From Pseudomonadota bacterium (GTDB lineage Bacteria > Pseudomonadota > Gammaproteobacteria > Acidiferrobacterales > Acidiferrobacteraceae), in contig JAJYHH010000077.1 of NCBI GenBank assembly GCA_021784845.1, positions 1 through 46,585 of the forward strand: a stretch of DNA of 46,585 bases, given 5' to 3'. The translations under genes and the position numbers were made by a program. Of the stretch, positions 32,360 through 42,332 are shown one piece after another; the first letter of the stretch is position 1, and the number at the start of each line of letters is the position of its first letter. The notes under the pieces were generated by a model that did no database searches, was not told the DNA's origin, and worked only from the letters and a program-made list of their open reading frames with translations.

Positions 32360-32896
32360 GTGGAACAATTTCACGGCACGACGGTCCTTGCCGTCCGGCG
32401 CGGATCTTCGGTGGTGCTGGGCGCCGACGGGCAGGTGACCATGGGCCAGACCATCATGAAGGGCAATGCGCGCAAGGTCCGGCGCCTGTACAAGGACAAA
32501 ATCCTTGCCGGTTTTGCCGGCGGCACGGCGGACGCCTTTACCCTGTTTGAGCGCTTCGAGGCCAAGCTCGAGAAGCACCAGGGCCATCTGACGCGCGCCG
32601 CCGTCGAGCTCGCCAAGGACTGGCGCACGGATCGCATGCTGCGCAGACTCGAGGCGCTGCTTGCCGTCGCCGACAGTGCCGCCTCACTCATCCTGACCGG
32701 CAACGGCGACGTCATAGAACCGGAGGATGGACTCATCGCCATCGGTTCCGGCGGTCCGTACGCCCAGGCGGCGGCACGGGCCCTGATGGCCAACACCACC
32801 CTGTCGGCGCGCGAGATCGTCGAGCGATCGCTGCACATTGCAGGCGACATCTGCCTGTACACAAACCACAATCTGACCATTGAAGAGCTTAGCTGA
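32360..32896 (+). CDS. hslV: ATP-dependent protease proteolytic subunit HslV
   Basis: 178-residue threonine protease of the HslUV (ClpYQ) complex. The N-terminus is [14 protein letters not shown]; the catalytic Thr would be Thr7 after removal of a six-residue propeptide, whereas enteric HslV has it right after Met1. Further conserved are [20 protein letters not shown] and the C-terminal [12 protein letters not shown] start with GGAGG 5-9 bases upstream. Three bases separate it from hslU. Confidence 0.96.
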   Translation: MEQFHGTTVLAVRRGSSVVLGADGQVTMGQTIMKGNARKVRRLYKDKILAGFAGGTADAFTLFERFEAKLEKHQGHLTRAAVELAKDWRTDRMLRRLEALLAVADSAASLILTGNGDVIEPEDGLIAIGSGGPYAQAAARALMANTTLSAREIVERSLHIAGDICLYTNHNLTIEELS

Positions 32897-32899
32897 CCG

Positions 32900-34240
32900 A
32901 TGCCGGAAATGACCCCCCGCGAGATCGCGCAGGAACTCGACAAACATATCGTCGGGCAGGCGGCAGCCAAGCGCGCCGTCGCCATTGCGCTGCGCAACCG
33001 GTGGCGCCGCACGCAGGTGCCAGATGAGAGTCTGCGCACGGAAATCACCCCAAAGAACATCCTGATGATCGGACCTACGGGTTGCGGCAAGACGGAGATC
33101 GCCCGGCGTCTTGCCAAACTTGCGCATGCGCCTTTTCTCAAGGTCGAAGCCACGAAATTCACCGAGGTCGGTTATGTCGGGCGCGATGTCGATTCCATCA
33201 TTCGCGATCTCGCCGATATCGCCGTCAAGATGATGCGCGCCGATGAAATGGAAAGGGTTCGCGCGCAGGCCGAGCGGGCCGCCGAGGATCGTGTCCTCGA
33301 TGCGCTGGTGCCGCCCCGCCACGATGGCGCCTACACAGTCGGCGCACCCGCCGAGCCCGAAGAGGGAGCGGCGCGCCCGCGTTTTCGCCAGCGGCTGCGC
33401 AACGGGGAGCTCGACGACAAGGAGATCGAAATCGAACTGCGCCAGGCACCCGGCGGCGTCGAGATTTTCGCGCCGCCTGGCATGGAGGAGATGACAAGCC
33501 AGCTGCAGGGCATGTTCCAGAACCTTGGCGGACGCCACGCCCGGACCCGCAAGGTGCGCGTGCGCGATGCCTTGAAGCTGCTGGTCGAGGACGAAGCCGC
33601 GCGTCTTATCAACGATGATGACCTGAAGGCGCGGGCGATCAGCCGCGCCGAGCAGCACGGCATCGTCTTTATCGATGAAATCGACAAGATCGTCGGGCGC
33701 GCCGAGACGCAAGGCGCGCAGGTGTCGCGCGAAGGGGTGCAGCGGGATCTGCTCCCGCTCGTCGAAGGATCCACCGTCTCGACCAAGTACGGCGCCGTGC
33801 GCACCGACCACATCCTTTTCATCGCCTCGGGCGCTTTTCATCTGGCGCGGCCCTCGGATCTCATCCCGGAACTGCAGGGGCGGCTTCCCATCCGTGTTGA
33901 GCTCGACGCGCTCACGGCAGACGATTTCGAGCGCATCCTGAAGGACACCCGCGCATCGCTGACAGAACAGTACGCCGCATTGCTTGCCACCGAAGGCGTG
34001 CGCATCGAGTTTGCCGGTGACGGCGTGCGCCGTCTGGCGGAGCTCGCCTTCCAGGTAAACGAAACCACTGAAAACATTGGCGCCAGGCGCCTGCACACAC
34101 TGATGGAGCGGCTGCTGGAGGCCATTTCCTATGAGGCCCCGGATCGCCCGGGTGCGCATGTGCTCGTCGACGCAGCCTATGTCGATGCCAATCTCGCGCA
34201 GGTGGCCGGCAACGAGGATCTGGCACGCTACATCCTGTGA
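32900..34240 (+). CDS. hslU: HslU AAA+ unfoldase
   Basis: 446 residues, ATPase that unfolds substrates for HslV. Walker A GPTGCGKT (58-65), the pore loop [14 protein letters not shown], Walker [11 protein letters not shown], sensor region [21 protein letters not shown] (conserved over two blocks) and the C-terminal LARYIL tail that docks into HslV. The acidic I-domain (about 110-210) is of normal size. Operon with hslV. Confidence 0.97.
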   Translation: MPEMTPREIAQELDKHIVGQAAAKRAVAIALRNRWRRTQVPDESLRTEITPKNILMIGPTGCGKTEIARRLAKLAHAPFLKVEATKFTEVGYVGRDVDSIIRDLADIAVKMMRADEMERVRAQAERAAEDRVLDALVPPRHDGAYTVGAPAEPEEGAARPRFRQRLRNGELDDKEIEIELRQAPGGVEIFAPPGMEEMTSQLQGMFQNLGGRHARTRKVRVRDALKLLVEDEAARLINDDDLKARAISRAEQHGIVFIDEIDKIVGRAETQGAQVSREGVQRDLLPLVEGSTVSTKYGAVRTDHILFIASGAFHLARPSDLIPELQGRLPIRVELDALTADDFERILKDTRASLTEQYAALLATEGVRIEFAGDGVRRLAELAFQVNETTENIGARRLHTLMERLLEAISYEAPDRPGAHVLVDAAYVDANLAQVAGNEDLARYIL

Positions 34241-34361
34241 TCGGGGCGGCGCAAACCCCCAGGAATCGCCGTCGGTTCGCCGCCTACGAAGGCCCCTGCG
34301 GCCGGGCGCACCGCACCGCGCAGTACCGGTTTGTCGTTTCTATGGTTGTGGCTGCATGGGA

Positions 34362-34389
34362 CTTGAAAAGCCGCTGTGCGACCCCAAAT
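34362..34389 (+). promoter_or_regulatory. Sigma-32-type heat-shock promoter of hsp20
   Basis: CTTGAAA (34362-34368), 13-base spacer, CCCCAAAT (34382-34389): a near-perfect RpoH promoter, roughly 55 bases before the hsp20 ATG. A short palindrome GTACCGGTAC (34414-34423) lies in the leader. Confidence 0.88.
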
Positions 34390-34442
34390 AGTGGGCACCG
34401 GTGAGCAGGACTGGTACCGGTACAAACTCAGGAGGTGACGTT

Positions 34443-34880
34443 ATGACAGCCTTGATGCAGACCCCTTCGAACTGGACATTGGTCAACGACGACATCGACA
34501 ATCTGTTCGAGGGTTTTTTCCGGCCGTTCCGTCGGGATCTGGGTGCGGCACCCTCGCGTACCGTGCCGGCGATGGATGTGGCCGAGCGCGACAATGACTA
34601 TGTCATCCGGCTGGATATGCCAGGCGTAAGCCGTGATGACATCGACATCACGCTGGCCGACGGCGTTTTGACCGTGACCGGCGAGCTCAGGAAGGAAGAG
34701 CAAGAGGAAACCGACCATATGATCCGTGAGGAGCGCTACTACGGAAAGATGTCGCGCAGTGTCCGGCTCGGTCAGCAGATCGACGAGAAGAAAGTCATGG
34801 CCAACTACAAAGACGGTGTCCTTGAGTTGGTTTTGCCTAAGGCCGAGGAAGTGAAGCCGAAAAAGATCGCGGTATCCTGA
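34443..34880 (+). CDS. Hsp20/alpha-crystallin small heat-shock protein
   Basis: 145 residues. The N-terminal arm (LFEGFFRPFRRDL) leads into an alpha-crystallin domain (about 40-135) with YVIRLDMPGVSRDDIDITL, VLTVTGELRKE and the closing ANYKDGVLELVLPKAEE, then the basic C-terminal KPKKIAVS with the I-x-V anchor. An ATP-independent holdase that keeps unfolding proteins soluble. AGGAGG site before the ATG; sigma-32-type promoter and downstream terminator make it a single-gene unit. Confidence 0.96.
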   Translation: MTALMQTPSNWTLVNDDIDNLFEGFFRPFRRDLGAAPSRTVPAMDVAERDNDYVIRLDMPGVSRDDIDITLADGVLTVTGELRKEEQEETDHMIREERYYGKMSRSVRLGQQIDEKKVMANYKDGVLELVLPKAEEVKPKKIAVS

Positions 34881-34889
34881 AAGGCCGTG

Positions 34890-34913
34890 CGGCCCCTGCG
34901 GATGCGGGGGCCG
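34890..34913 (+). other. GC-rich hairpin after hsp20
   Basis: A stem of CGGCCCCTGC with GCGGGGGCCG (one mismatch) lies 9 bases after the hsp20 stop. It has no T-run itself; with the terminator downstream it may stabilise the 3' end. Confidence 0.5.
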
Positions 34914-34923
34914 AAACCATATC

Positions 34924-34959
34924 CACCCTACGAGCGGGCGACGCTGGTAGGGTGTTTTT
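34924..34959 (+). terminator. Intrinsic terminator of hsp20
   Basis: Perfect 8-bp stem CACCCTAC / GTAGGGTG with a 15-base loop, followed by five Ts and, after one G, three more. Located 44 bases after the hsp20 stop. Confidence 0.75.
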
Positions 34960-35042
34960 GTTTGCGGGACTGGCAGGGGATGTCCGGGCGGGGGGTGTGG
35001 CGCCCGGCTGACTTCGGTAGCCGAATGCGGTACCTTAAGTGA

Positions 35043-35939
<897 letters not shown>

Positions 35940-35948
35940 GAGACAGCC

Positions 35949-36209
35949 ATGAAGACAGCCCTTCACGACTACTTCGCCCATACGCCCGATATCGCGGTGT
36001 TGTGCACGCAAAACGGCTGGCCGGACAACGACAGCCTGCGGATCGACGTCCAAGACGAGGCGCCCGGGATGGTGCGTTGTGCCGTCAGCTTCGACGAGAT
36101 TCTGACCGGAGGGGCCGGCTGCGTGGCGGGGCGTGTGCGCTGCTGGGGGCGCTTTCGGGTGGAGCTCGGCGCAGACGGGCGCGTGGTGGCCGCCACGCGC
36201 GAGATGTAG
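35949..36209 (+). CDS. Small uncharacterised protein between argB and slmA
   Basis: 86 residues, not recognised; no signal peptide or membrane segment. A mixed alpha/beta pattern is suggested (LHDYFAHTPDIAVLCTQNGW, then VRCAVSFDEIL and RVRCWGRFRVELGADGRVV). Nine bases after argB and three before slmA, so part of one transcript. Coding is supported by close packing and no better frame. Confidence 0.6.
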   Translation: MKTALHDYFAHTPDIAVLCTQNGWPDNDSLRIDVQDEAPGMVRCAVSFDEILTGGAGCVAGRVRCWGRFRVELGADGRVVAATREM

Positions 36210-36212
36210 GGC

Positions 36213-36809
36213 ATGCCGCGGCCACGACGGGGCGAGCGTCGCCAGGACATTCTTCAGGCCCTTGCGCAGCAGCTCGAGGAGGCGCCGGGCGCGCCTGTCA
36301 CGACCGCGGCGCTCGCGCGCGCCGTCGGTGTCTCCGAGGCTGCGCTGTACCGCCATTTCCCGAGCAAGGCGCGCATGTATGACGCGCTTTTTGGCTTTGT
36401 CGAGGAGACGATCTTTAGCCGCATGAACCGCATCTGCGAGGAGCAGCAGGCAGCCGAGTCGCGACTAAAGCAGATGCTGACCCTGTGGCTTGTCTTTGCC
36501 GACAGGAATCACGGGCTTGCCTACCTGCTGCAGGGGGCGGCGCTGGCCGGCGAAGCCGACCGTCTGCGGGAGCGTCTTGCGCAAATCTACGAGCGTTTCG
36601 AGACGCATCTGCGGCAGGTCCTGCGCGACAGTCCGCTGCGCGCCGGGGCGCCGGCGCCAGCGGTCTGCGCACAGCTGCTGCTTGCCTGCGTGGACGGGCG
36701 GGTGGCGCAGGCCGTGCGCGGGCGCTTCCGGCAATCTCCGCTCGACAACTGGGAAGAGCAGTGGCAGGTCCTGCGCGCGGCCTTCTTCGACGGGCCGCCC
36801 GTGCCCTGA
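36213..36809 (+). CDS. slmA: Nucleoid occlusion factor SlmA (TetR family)
   Basis: 198-residue DNA-binding inhibitor of Z-ring assembly over the chromosome. The N-terminal TetR helix-turn-helix has ALARAVGVSEAALYRHFPSKARMYDAL, closely matching SlmA (split: VGVSEAALYRHFPSK is diagnostic). The C-terminal dimer domain includes LRQVLRDSPLR and VRGRFRQSPLDNWEEQW. argB-slmA adjacency matches other gammaproteobacteria. Convergent with the MoeB/ThiF gene. Confidence 0.93.
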   Translation: MPRPRRGERRQDILQALAQQLEEAPGAPVTTAALARAVGVSEAALYRHFPSKARMYDALFGFVEETIFSRMNRICEEQQAAESRLKQMLTLWLVFADRNHGLAYLLQGAALAGEADRLRERLAQIYERFETHLRQVLRDSPLRAGAPAPAVCAQLLLACVDGRVAQAVRGRFRQSPLDNWEEQWQVLRAAFFDGPPVP

Positions 36810-36820
36810 GGCGGGGTGCG

Positions 36821-37573
36821 CTAGGCTGCGGCAGACCCGCAGACCGGACAGTCCGGATCCCGCTTGCGGCCGATGGTGTGGCTTGCCTGGGCCAGACCAT
36901 CGAATACGAGCAGGGCCCGGGCGAGCGGCTCCTCGATGCCGGCGATCATCTTCAGTGCCGCAAGCGCCTGCAGGCTGCCCATGACGCCGGCGGCGGGCGC
37001 GAAGACCCCCCGTTCGGCACATCGCTCCTCGTCGGCGGAAAAGTCGTCGCCGTAGAGGCAGCGGTAGCACCCGGCCTGCGGTGTCCCGGGGTCTACCACC
37101 AGCAGCTGCCCCTCGAAGCGGATCACCGCGGCGGACACAAGGGGCACCCCTTCCCGGACACAGGCTGCGTTCACCGCAAAACGTGTCGCGAAGTTGTCCG
37201 ATGCGTCGCAGACGAGATCGGCGTGTCTCACCGCCTGCACCAGCGCCTGGCCGGCCAGACGCTCACCGTGGACTGCGATCTCTCCGGGCGCGCAGCGCGC
37301 CAGGGCGCCAGCCGCCGCCACCACCTTCGGTGTACCGATGTCTTCCGGCGTGTAGAGGATCTGCCGGGGCAGATTGGAGGCGCTGACGGTGTCGTTGTCG
37401 GCAAGCGTCAGGCGGCCGATGCCGCTGCGCGCAAGGTAGGTGGCCACCACGCTGCCAAGACCGCCTGCGCCGATGACCAGGACATGCGCACCGCGCACGC
37501 GCTCGACGCCCTCTATACCCATCTGCGGCAGCAGGATGTGGGCGCTGTGATACAAAAGCTCCCGGTCATCCAT
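36821..37573 (-). CDS. MoeB/ThiF/HesA-type adenylating enzyme
   Basis: 250-residue E1-like enzyme that adenylates the C-terminal glycine of a small sulfur-carrier protein (MoaD or ThiS). Nucleotide site VLVIGAGGLGSVVATYLARSG, the Arg in ASNLPRQILY, CDASDNFATRFAVN, and zinc cysteines CYRC and CPVC. The catalytic-type Cys region is CAERGVFAPAAGVMG. No rhodanese domain. The start [19 protein letters not shown] overlaps the prmC end by 8 bases. Whether it serves molybdopterin or thiamine cannot be decided; prmC-moeB linkage favours MoeB. Confidence 0.9.
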   Translation of the reverse strand: MDDRELLYHSAHILLPQMGIEGVERVRGAHVLVIGAGGLGSVVATYLARSGIGRLTLADNDTVSASNLPRQILYTPEDIGTPKVVAAAGALARCAPGEIAVHGERLAGQALVQAVRHADLVCDASDNFATRFAVNAACVREGVPLVSAAVIRFEGQLLVVDPGTPQAGCYRCLYGDDFSADEERCAERGVFAPAAGVMGSLQALAALKMIAGIEEPLARALLVFDGLAQASHTIGRKRDPDCPVCGSAAA

Positions 37574-38411
37574 GGCGCAGACCTGCGCTGATTCGTTCCC
37601 AGCCTGCATAATCCCTCTTTGTGGCGACATCGCCAAAGCCCGCCTGGGCCAACAGCGCCCGTACGGCGGCACCCTGGCGATTGCCGTGTTCGACGAGCAG
37701 CCGGCCCCCTGGGGCGAGCACGCGCGCCGATTCCGCGATCACGGCGCGCAGATCGCGCAGTCCATCCGGTCCGCCCTCCAGGGCCTGGCGCGGCTCGTGG
37801 CGCAGACCCGCCTCGCCCAGGACCGGATCGCCTTCTTCGACGTAGGGCGGGTTGCTCACCACGAAATGGACCGAGCCGCTCGCGATGGCCGTGCCCCAAT
37901 GGCCCTGCAGGAAGGTCACGGGTAGGCCGTGGCGGCGCGCGTTGCGGCGGGCGATGGCCAGTGCTGCGCCCGAACGGTCGATTGCGACGATTGCCGCGTC
38001 CGGCCGTTCGTGCTGGAGCGCCAGGGCGATGGCGCCGCTGCCCGTGCCGAGATCGAGGACGCGCACCGCAGTGCCTGCGGGTATCCACGCCAGCGCCTGT
38101 TCGACCAGGATCTCTGTTTCGGGCCGTGGCACGAGCACCGCCGGTGACACCCAAAGGGGCAAAGACCAGAACTCCGTCTCGCCCGTGAGGTAGGCCAGGG
38201 GTTCACCCGCCGCGCGGCGCCTGACCAGCTCCTGAAGGCGCGCGACGGTCTGGTCGTCGGCGGGGCTTGCGCCCTGGGCGAGGAGTTTTGCCAGGGGCCA
38301 TTGCAGGACATGACAGGCGAGCTGCCAGATTTCGGGCTGGATACGCTCGCGTTCGGTTCCCGGCGGCCAGTGCGCGCAGGCCTCGCTCAGAATCGTCTGG
38401 ACCGGCTTCAT
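37566..38411 (-). CDS. prmC: Release factor glutamine methyltransferase
   Basis: 281 residues; methylates the GGQ glutamine of RF1 and RF2 with SAM. Motifs: [29 protein letters not shown], catalytic VSNPPY and the helical N-terminal substrate domain with [16 protein letters not shown]. Directly downstream of its substrate gene prfA with a 4-base overlap. Confidence 0.96.
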   Translation of the reverse strand: MKPVQTILSEACAHWPPGTERERIQPEIWQLACHVLQWPLAKLLAQGASPADDQTVARLQELVRRRAAGEPLAYLTGETEFWSLPLWVSPAVLVPRPETEILVEQALAWIPAGTAVRVLDLGTGSGAIALALQHERPDAAIVAIDRSGAALAIARRNARRHGLPVTFLQGHWGTAIASGSVHFVVSNPPYVEEGDPVLGEAGLRHEPRQALEGGPDGLRDLRAVIAESARVLAPGGRLLVEHGNRQGAAVRALLAQAGFGDVATKRDYAGWERISAGLRHG

Positions 38412-39490
38412 TCCTGGCCGAGGAGTGCCAGCTGTTCGGCCTGGTCTTCGGCGATCAGGGCGTCGAGCAATTCATCCAGGTCCCCCTCCAGCGCGCGCTC
38501 GAGCCGGTAGAGAGTCAGATTGATGCGGTGATCCGTGATGCGTCCCTGGGGGAAATTGTACGTGCGTATGCGTTCCGAACGGTCCCCGCTGCCGACCAGT
38601 TTGCGGCGGGTTGCCGCCTCCTGTTCCTGCTTGGCGCGGGCCTCCCGTTCCTGCAGGCGGGAGGCGAGGATGGACAGCGCCCGCGCCCGGTTTTTGTGCT
38701 GCGAGCGCTCCTCCTGGCATTCGACGACCAGACCCGAAGGGAGATGCGTTATGCGGATCGCCGAGTCGGTCTTGTTCACATGCTGGCCGCCCGCACCCGA
38801 GGCGCGGAAGGTGTCGATCTTCAGGTCGGCGGGATTGATTGCGATCTCGCGTTCTTCGATTTCCGGCATGACCGCCACCGTACAGGCCGATGTGTGAATG
38901 CGCCCCTGCGCCTCGGTGGTGGGCACGCGCTGCACCCGGTGGCCGCCCGACTCGAACTTCAGATGCGAGTAGACGCCGCGTCCGGCGACACGGACGATGA
39001 TCTCCTTGTAACCACCGTGCTCCCCCGGGCTTGCGTGCATGATCTCCATCTGCCAGCCGTGTCGTGCCGCGTAACCGGCATACATGCGATAGAGATCGCC
39101 GGCAAAGAGCGCTGCCTCGTCGCCGCCGGTACCGGCGCGGATTTCCAGAAAGATGTTGCGCTCGTCGTTGGGGTCGCGCGGCAGCAGCAGCCGCTGCAGC
39201 TGCGTCTCATGCTCCTCCTGCAGTGTGCGCAGGCGGGCGATTTCGTCGCCGGCCATGGCGCGCACGACGGGATCGGCATCCTCCAGCAGGGATTGCGTCG
39301 CCGCCAGTTCGCTCACGGTATGCCGCCATTGCTGGAACCGTTCGACCACCGGACTCAGTTCGGCGCGCTCGCGCGACAGCCGCCGGAACCGCTCCTGATC
39401 GCGGGTGACGGCGGGGTCCGAGAGTTCGGCTGTGGTTTCCTCAAACCGGACGACGAGGTGGTCCAGTTTGGTGGCGATCGAAGGGTGCAT
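38408..39490 (-). CDS. prfA: Peptide chain release factor 1
   Basis: 360 residues, terminates translation at UAA and UAG. GGQ loop in [18 protein letters not shown]; the stop-codon motif is PTT ([13 protein letters not shown]), of the RF1 PxT type rather than SPF of RF2. C-terminal [18 protein letters not shown] is conserved. Two bases after hemA; operon hemA-prfA-prmC. Confidence 0.97.
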   Translation of the reverse strand: MHPSIATKLDHLVVRFEETTAELSDPAVTRDQERFRRLSRERAELSPVVERFQQWRHTVSELAATQSLLEDADPVVRAMAGDEIARLRTLQEEHETQLQRLLLPRDPNDERNIFLEIRAGTGGDEAALFAGDLYRMYAGYAARHGWQMEIMHASPGEHGGYKEIIVRVAGRGVYSHLKFESGGHRVQRVPTTEAQGRIHTSACTVAVMPEIEEREIAINPADLKIDTFRASGAGGQHVNKTDSAIRITHLPSGLVVECQEERSQHKNRARALSILASRLQEREARAKQEQEAATRRKLVGSGDRSERIRTYNFPQGRITDHRINLTLYRLERALEGDLDELLDALIAEDQAEQLALLGQE

Positions 39491-39492
39491 GG

Positions 39493-40749
39493 TCAGGGTT
39501 TCTCGTCGAGCCGGAACAACAGGCGGGCTGCGGCCAGCAGATCGACATCCCCGGCCGCATCGGCGGCACGCAATGCCGTACTCGGGGTGTGTGTGAATTT
39601 ATTGGTCAGATTGTGGGCAAAGCGCAGCAGGACATCGGCTGGCTGTTCGCCGCGCTCGAGGGCTCTCTGTGCCCGGTTGAGTTCCGCATCACGGATCGAC
39701 TCGGTGACCGTGCGCAAGGCGCGGATGGTCGGCACCGAATCCAGCGACCGGATCCAGCGCATGAATTCGACGACCTCCCCGTCGATGATCACTTCCGCGT
39801 CGCGGGCCGCTTCCTGCCGCGACTGCATGTTCTCCTCGATGACCCCTTTCAGCTCATCGATGGTGTAGAGATACACATCGTTCAGGTTGCCGACTTCGGG
39901 CTCGATGTCGCGGGGTACGGCCAGGTCGACGAGGAACATCGGCCGGTGTCTGCGCATTTTGATGGCCCGCTCGACGGCGCCCTTGCCGAGGATGGGCAGC
40001 AGGCTCGCGGTGCAGGAGATGACGATATCGGCGCTCGCCAGAAGCTCTGGCACCTCGGTAAGCGAGATGCCGTGCCCGCCATAGACCTCGGCGAGCGCAT
40101 CGGCCCGTTCGCGGGTGCGGTTGGCAACGACCAGACGCGTGATGCCCTGCTCTTTCAGGTGGCGGGCGACCAGCTCGATCATTTCGCCGGCGCCAATCAG
40201 CATGACCGTCTGCTGCGCGAGATCGTTGAAGATGCGACGGGCAAGGCTCACCGCCGCGAATGCCACCGAAACGGGGTTTGCGCCGATCGCCGTGTCAGTG
40301 CGTACCTGCTTGGCCACCGAGAACGTGCGCTCGAACAGGCGGTTTAGCATCTTGCCCGTGGTGCCGGCCCGGCGGGCGGCCGCAAACGCGTTTTTCATCT
40401 GCCCGAGGATCTGGGGCTCGCCGAGGACCAGTGAATCGAGGCCGGATGCGACGCGGAACGCGTGCTGCACCGCTGCGCGTCCGGCGTGGATGTAGAGGTG
40501 GGGGCGCAACAGGCGGTTTTGCAGGCTGCGGTAGTCGCACAGCCAGTCGATCAGATGATCGGGTGATTCATGTTCGATGCGGCAGTAGATTTCGGTTCGA
40601 TTGCAGGTCGACAGGATGGTCGCCTCGCCGGCGCCATGGTGCGCGACATCCTGCAGGGCCTCGGGCAGGGTCTGCGGGTCGAATGCGGCCCGTTCCCGCA
40701 GGGTGAGCGGCGCGGTCTTGTGGTTAATTCCGAAGGCGACGAGATGCAT
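39493..40749 (-). CDS. hemA: Glutamyl-tRNA reductase
   Basis: 418 residues; reduces glutamyl-tRNA to glutamate-1-semialdehyde, the first committed step of C5-pathway tetrapyrrole synthesis. Catalytic Cys49 in [31 protein letters not shown] motif [15 protein letters not shown] and [16 protein letters not shown]-like [18 protein letters not shown]-terminal [15 protein letters not shown] is intact. Its 5' end overlaps the upstream CstA-like gene by 26 bases. Confidence 0.97.
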   Translation of the reverse strand: MHLVAFGINHKTAPLTLRERAAFDPQTLPEALQDVAHHGAGEATILSTCNRTEIYCRIEHESPDHLIDWLCDYRSLQNRLLRPHLYIHAGRAAVQHAFRVASGLDSLVLGEPQILGQMKNAFAAARRAGTTGKMLNRLFERTFSVAKQVRTDTAIGANPVSVAFAAVSLARRIFNDLAQQTVMLIGAGEMIELVARHLKEQGITRLVVANRTRERADALAEVYGGHGISLTEVPELLASADIVISCTASLLPILGKGAVERAIKMRRHRPMFLVDLAVPRDIEPEVGNLNDVYLYTIDELKGVIEENMQSRQEAARDAEVIIDGEVVEFMRWIRSLDSVPTIRALRTVTESIRDAELNRAQRALERGEQPADVLLRFAHNLTNKFTHTPSTALRAADAAGDVDLLAAARLLFRLDEKP

Positions 40750-42253
40750 AGTCTGTGAATCGGGACCCGGTTCGCCACAGCCAGATTATCCAGGCGGCTT
40801 CGATCATGAAGACGATTGCCACGCCAGCCGCCGTCGGCGAGTAAAGCGGCCCACCCCAACCGATGAGCCCCAAGGCGATATCAATCGGCACCAGCAAAAC
40901 GAGGCTCAAGGATACCACAATCGGCGGAAGTTGATGGCTGCGCGAAGTCAAAGCCCCTACTCCGCCCAGGCCGAGCAGGGCGCCGACGACGAGATCCGTC
41001 ATGCCGGTGTGCAAAATGAGCCAAAGCCCTGCCCCGCCCAAAGCCGTCCAGACGAGAGGGCGGCCGCCGCGTGCCGCGGGCACCGTCAGCAGGCTCTGCC
41101 CCAGCCGGTACTGCAAACTTTCGAAGGCGCTTGCGATGAGCAGTAAAAGGCTTGTGACGAACAGCGGCCGCACGACCGTCAACCCGAGCGCCTGCCCAAG
41201 CCCCCCGAGACCTTGGGCCGCGCTGCCAAGCAGCGCCACGGGCCCGGGATTGCTGGCGTAGAACTGGTGCCAGGCCGCCCGATCGGGCCAGGCGCTGAGG
41301 GCGCCGAGGAGAACCAGGACGGCGGCCGCTCCTTCGGCGATGGACAGGCCGTAGCGCGCCGCCAGTGACGGTGTGTCCAGACGGTCGCGGCTCAAGGGTG
41401 CCCATGCGGCGCCAAACGGCAGGGCGGTGGCAAGCAGGGGGAGGGCAGCACCCATGCCATGCGGGGGCAGCCGCGGCACGACGATCGCGGGGTGAAGGAT
41501 GGCGGCGCCCGCCAGCGCGCCGACGGCCGCCAGGATCAGGACCAGGACGCCGACCGTGCCAGTGGGCGGGTCGGGCGTCAGGGTGCGCTGACGGGTGCGT
41601 CTGAGCCAGAGGACGCAAAAGAGGGCGTAAAAGACGAGCGCGCCGGAGTCGACCGTCAGATGCCAGGGGCCAAGTGATCCGCGTATGGGCCCCTGGATGG
41701 CAAACGGCAGGAGCCGGCCGGCCACCGCGGATGACAGGGCGACGGCGAGGAGGCCCAAGACGCCGATGGCCTGTTCGAGAGGTCCTTTGGTCAGCCAGCT
41801 GTTTACGGGTTTGGCCAGCACATAGAGCATGGCAAAACCAAAGAGTGCGGCGGGGTGGGCCGCCGCCAGACCGGCCCAGAGCAGGGCCAGCACCGCCGCC
41901 GTGAAGAGCTGGTAGCCGCGGTCGACAAACAGACTCCCCGCGCGCGGTGCCGCCGGGCGCGACCGCGCCACGAGCATCAGGGCGCCGACTGTGGTGCTGG
42001 TCAGGAGAATCCACAGAAACACCGGGGCCCAGCCATAGCGGATGGCAAACACGGTCCCGGCCAGCGCAAGCGGCGTACCGAGCGTGCCCAGGCGACTGGC
42101 GAGCGAGAGGGTGGTCTGCGACCAAGATGCCTTGACTGTGCCGCCTGTATTATACTCAGCATCGCCCAGTACCGCGGCCACGAGGCGGCCAAGGTAGCGC
42201 AGCCCAAACAGCAGCACGAGCGCGGCGACGACAGGCAGTACGACCAGATTCAT
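40724..42253 (-). CDS. Divergent CstA-like polytopic membrane protein
   Basis: 509 residues with about 13 membrane segments. Order and spacing follow the carbon-starvation transporter CstA: FGLRYLGRLVAAVL near the start (CstA YRFYGLYIAK), GWAPVFLWILLTSTTVG, LPLLATALPFGAAW, FYASNPGPVALLGSAAQ, LFVTSLLLLIASAFESLQYR and HTGMTDLVVGALLGLGG. It is shorter than CstA (about 700) and lacks motifs such as SGTTPK and DAGTR, so if related it is degenerate or specialised; CstA family members carry peptides or pyruvate. ATG 42253 has a GGGAGG site. Lies directly upstream of, and overlaps, hemA. Relationship inferred by eye. Confidence 0.6.
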   Translation of the reverse strand: MNLVVLPVVAALVLLFGLRYLGRLVAAVLGDAEYNTGGTVKASWSQTTLSLASRLGTLGTPLALAGTVFAIRYGWAPVFLWILLTSTTVGALMLVARSRPAAPRAGSLFVDRGYQLFTAAVLALLWAGLAAAHPAALFGFAMLYVLAKPVNSWLTKGPLEQAIGVLGLLAVALSSAVAGRLLPFAIQGPIRGSLGPWHLTVDSGALVFYALFCVLWLRRTRQRTLTPDPPTGTVGVLVLILAAVGALAGAAILHPAIVVPRLPPHGMGAALPLLATALPFGAAWAPLSRDRLDTPSLAARYGLSIAEGAAAVLVLLGALSAWPDRAAWHQFYASNPGPVALLGSAAQGLGGLGQALGLTVVRPLFVTSLLLLIASAFESLQYRLGQSLLTVPAARGGRPLVWTALGGAGLWLILHTGMTDLVVGALLGLGGVGALTSRSHQLPPIVVSLSLVLLVPIDIALGLIGWGGPLYSPTAAGVAIVFMIEAAWIIWLWRTGSRFTDYASRRLRN

Positions 42254-42332
42254 GAGGGAGCCTCCCATTATCGTTAACAGCATAGACGCCCGCGCGGCTG
42301 CAGCCGAGTGGGTCGACCGGAGCTCCATAAAA

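Noticed and set aside
34414-34423. GTACCGGTAC palindrome in the hsp20 leader
   Set aside because: Only 10 bases; expected by chance at this scale and not matched to any known operator.
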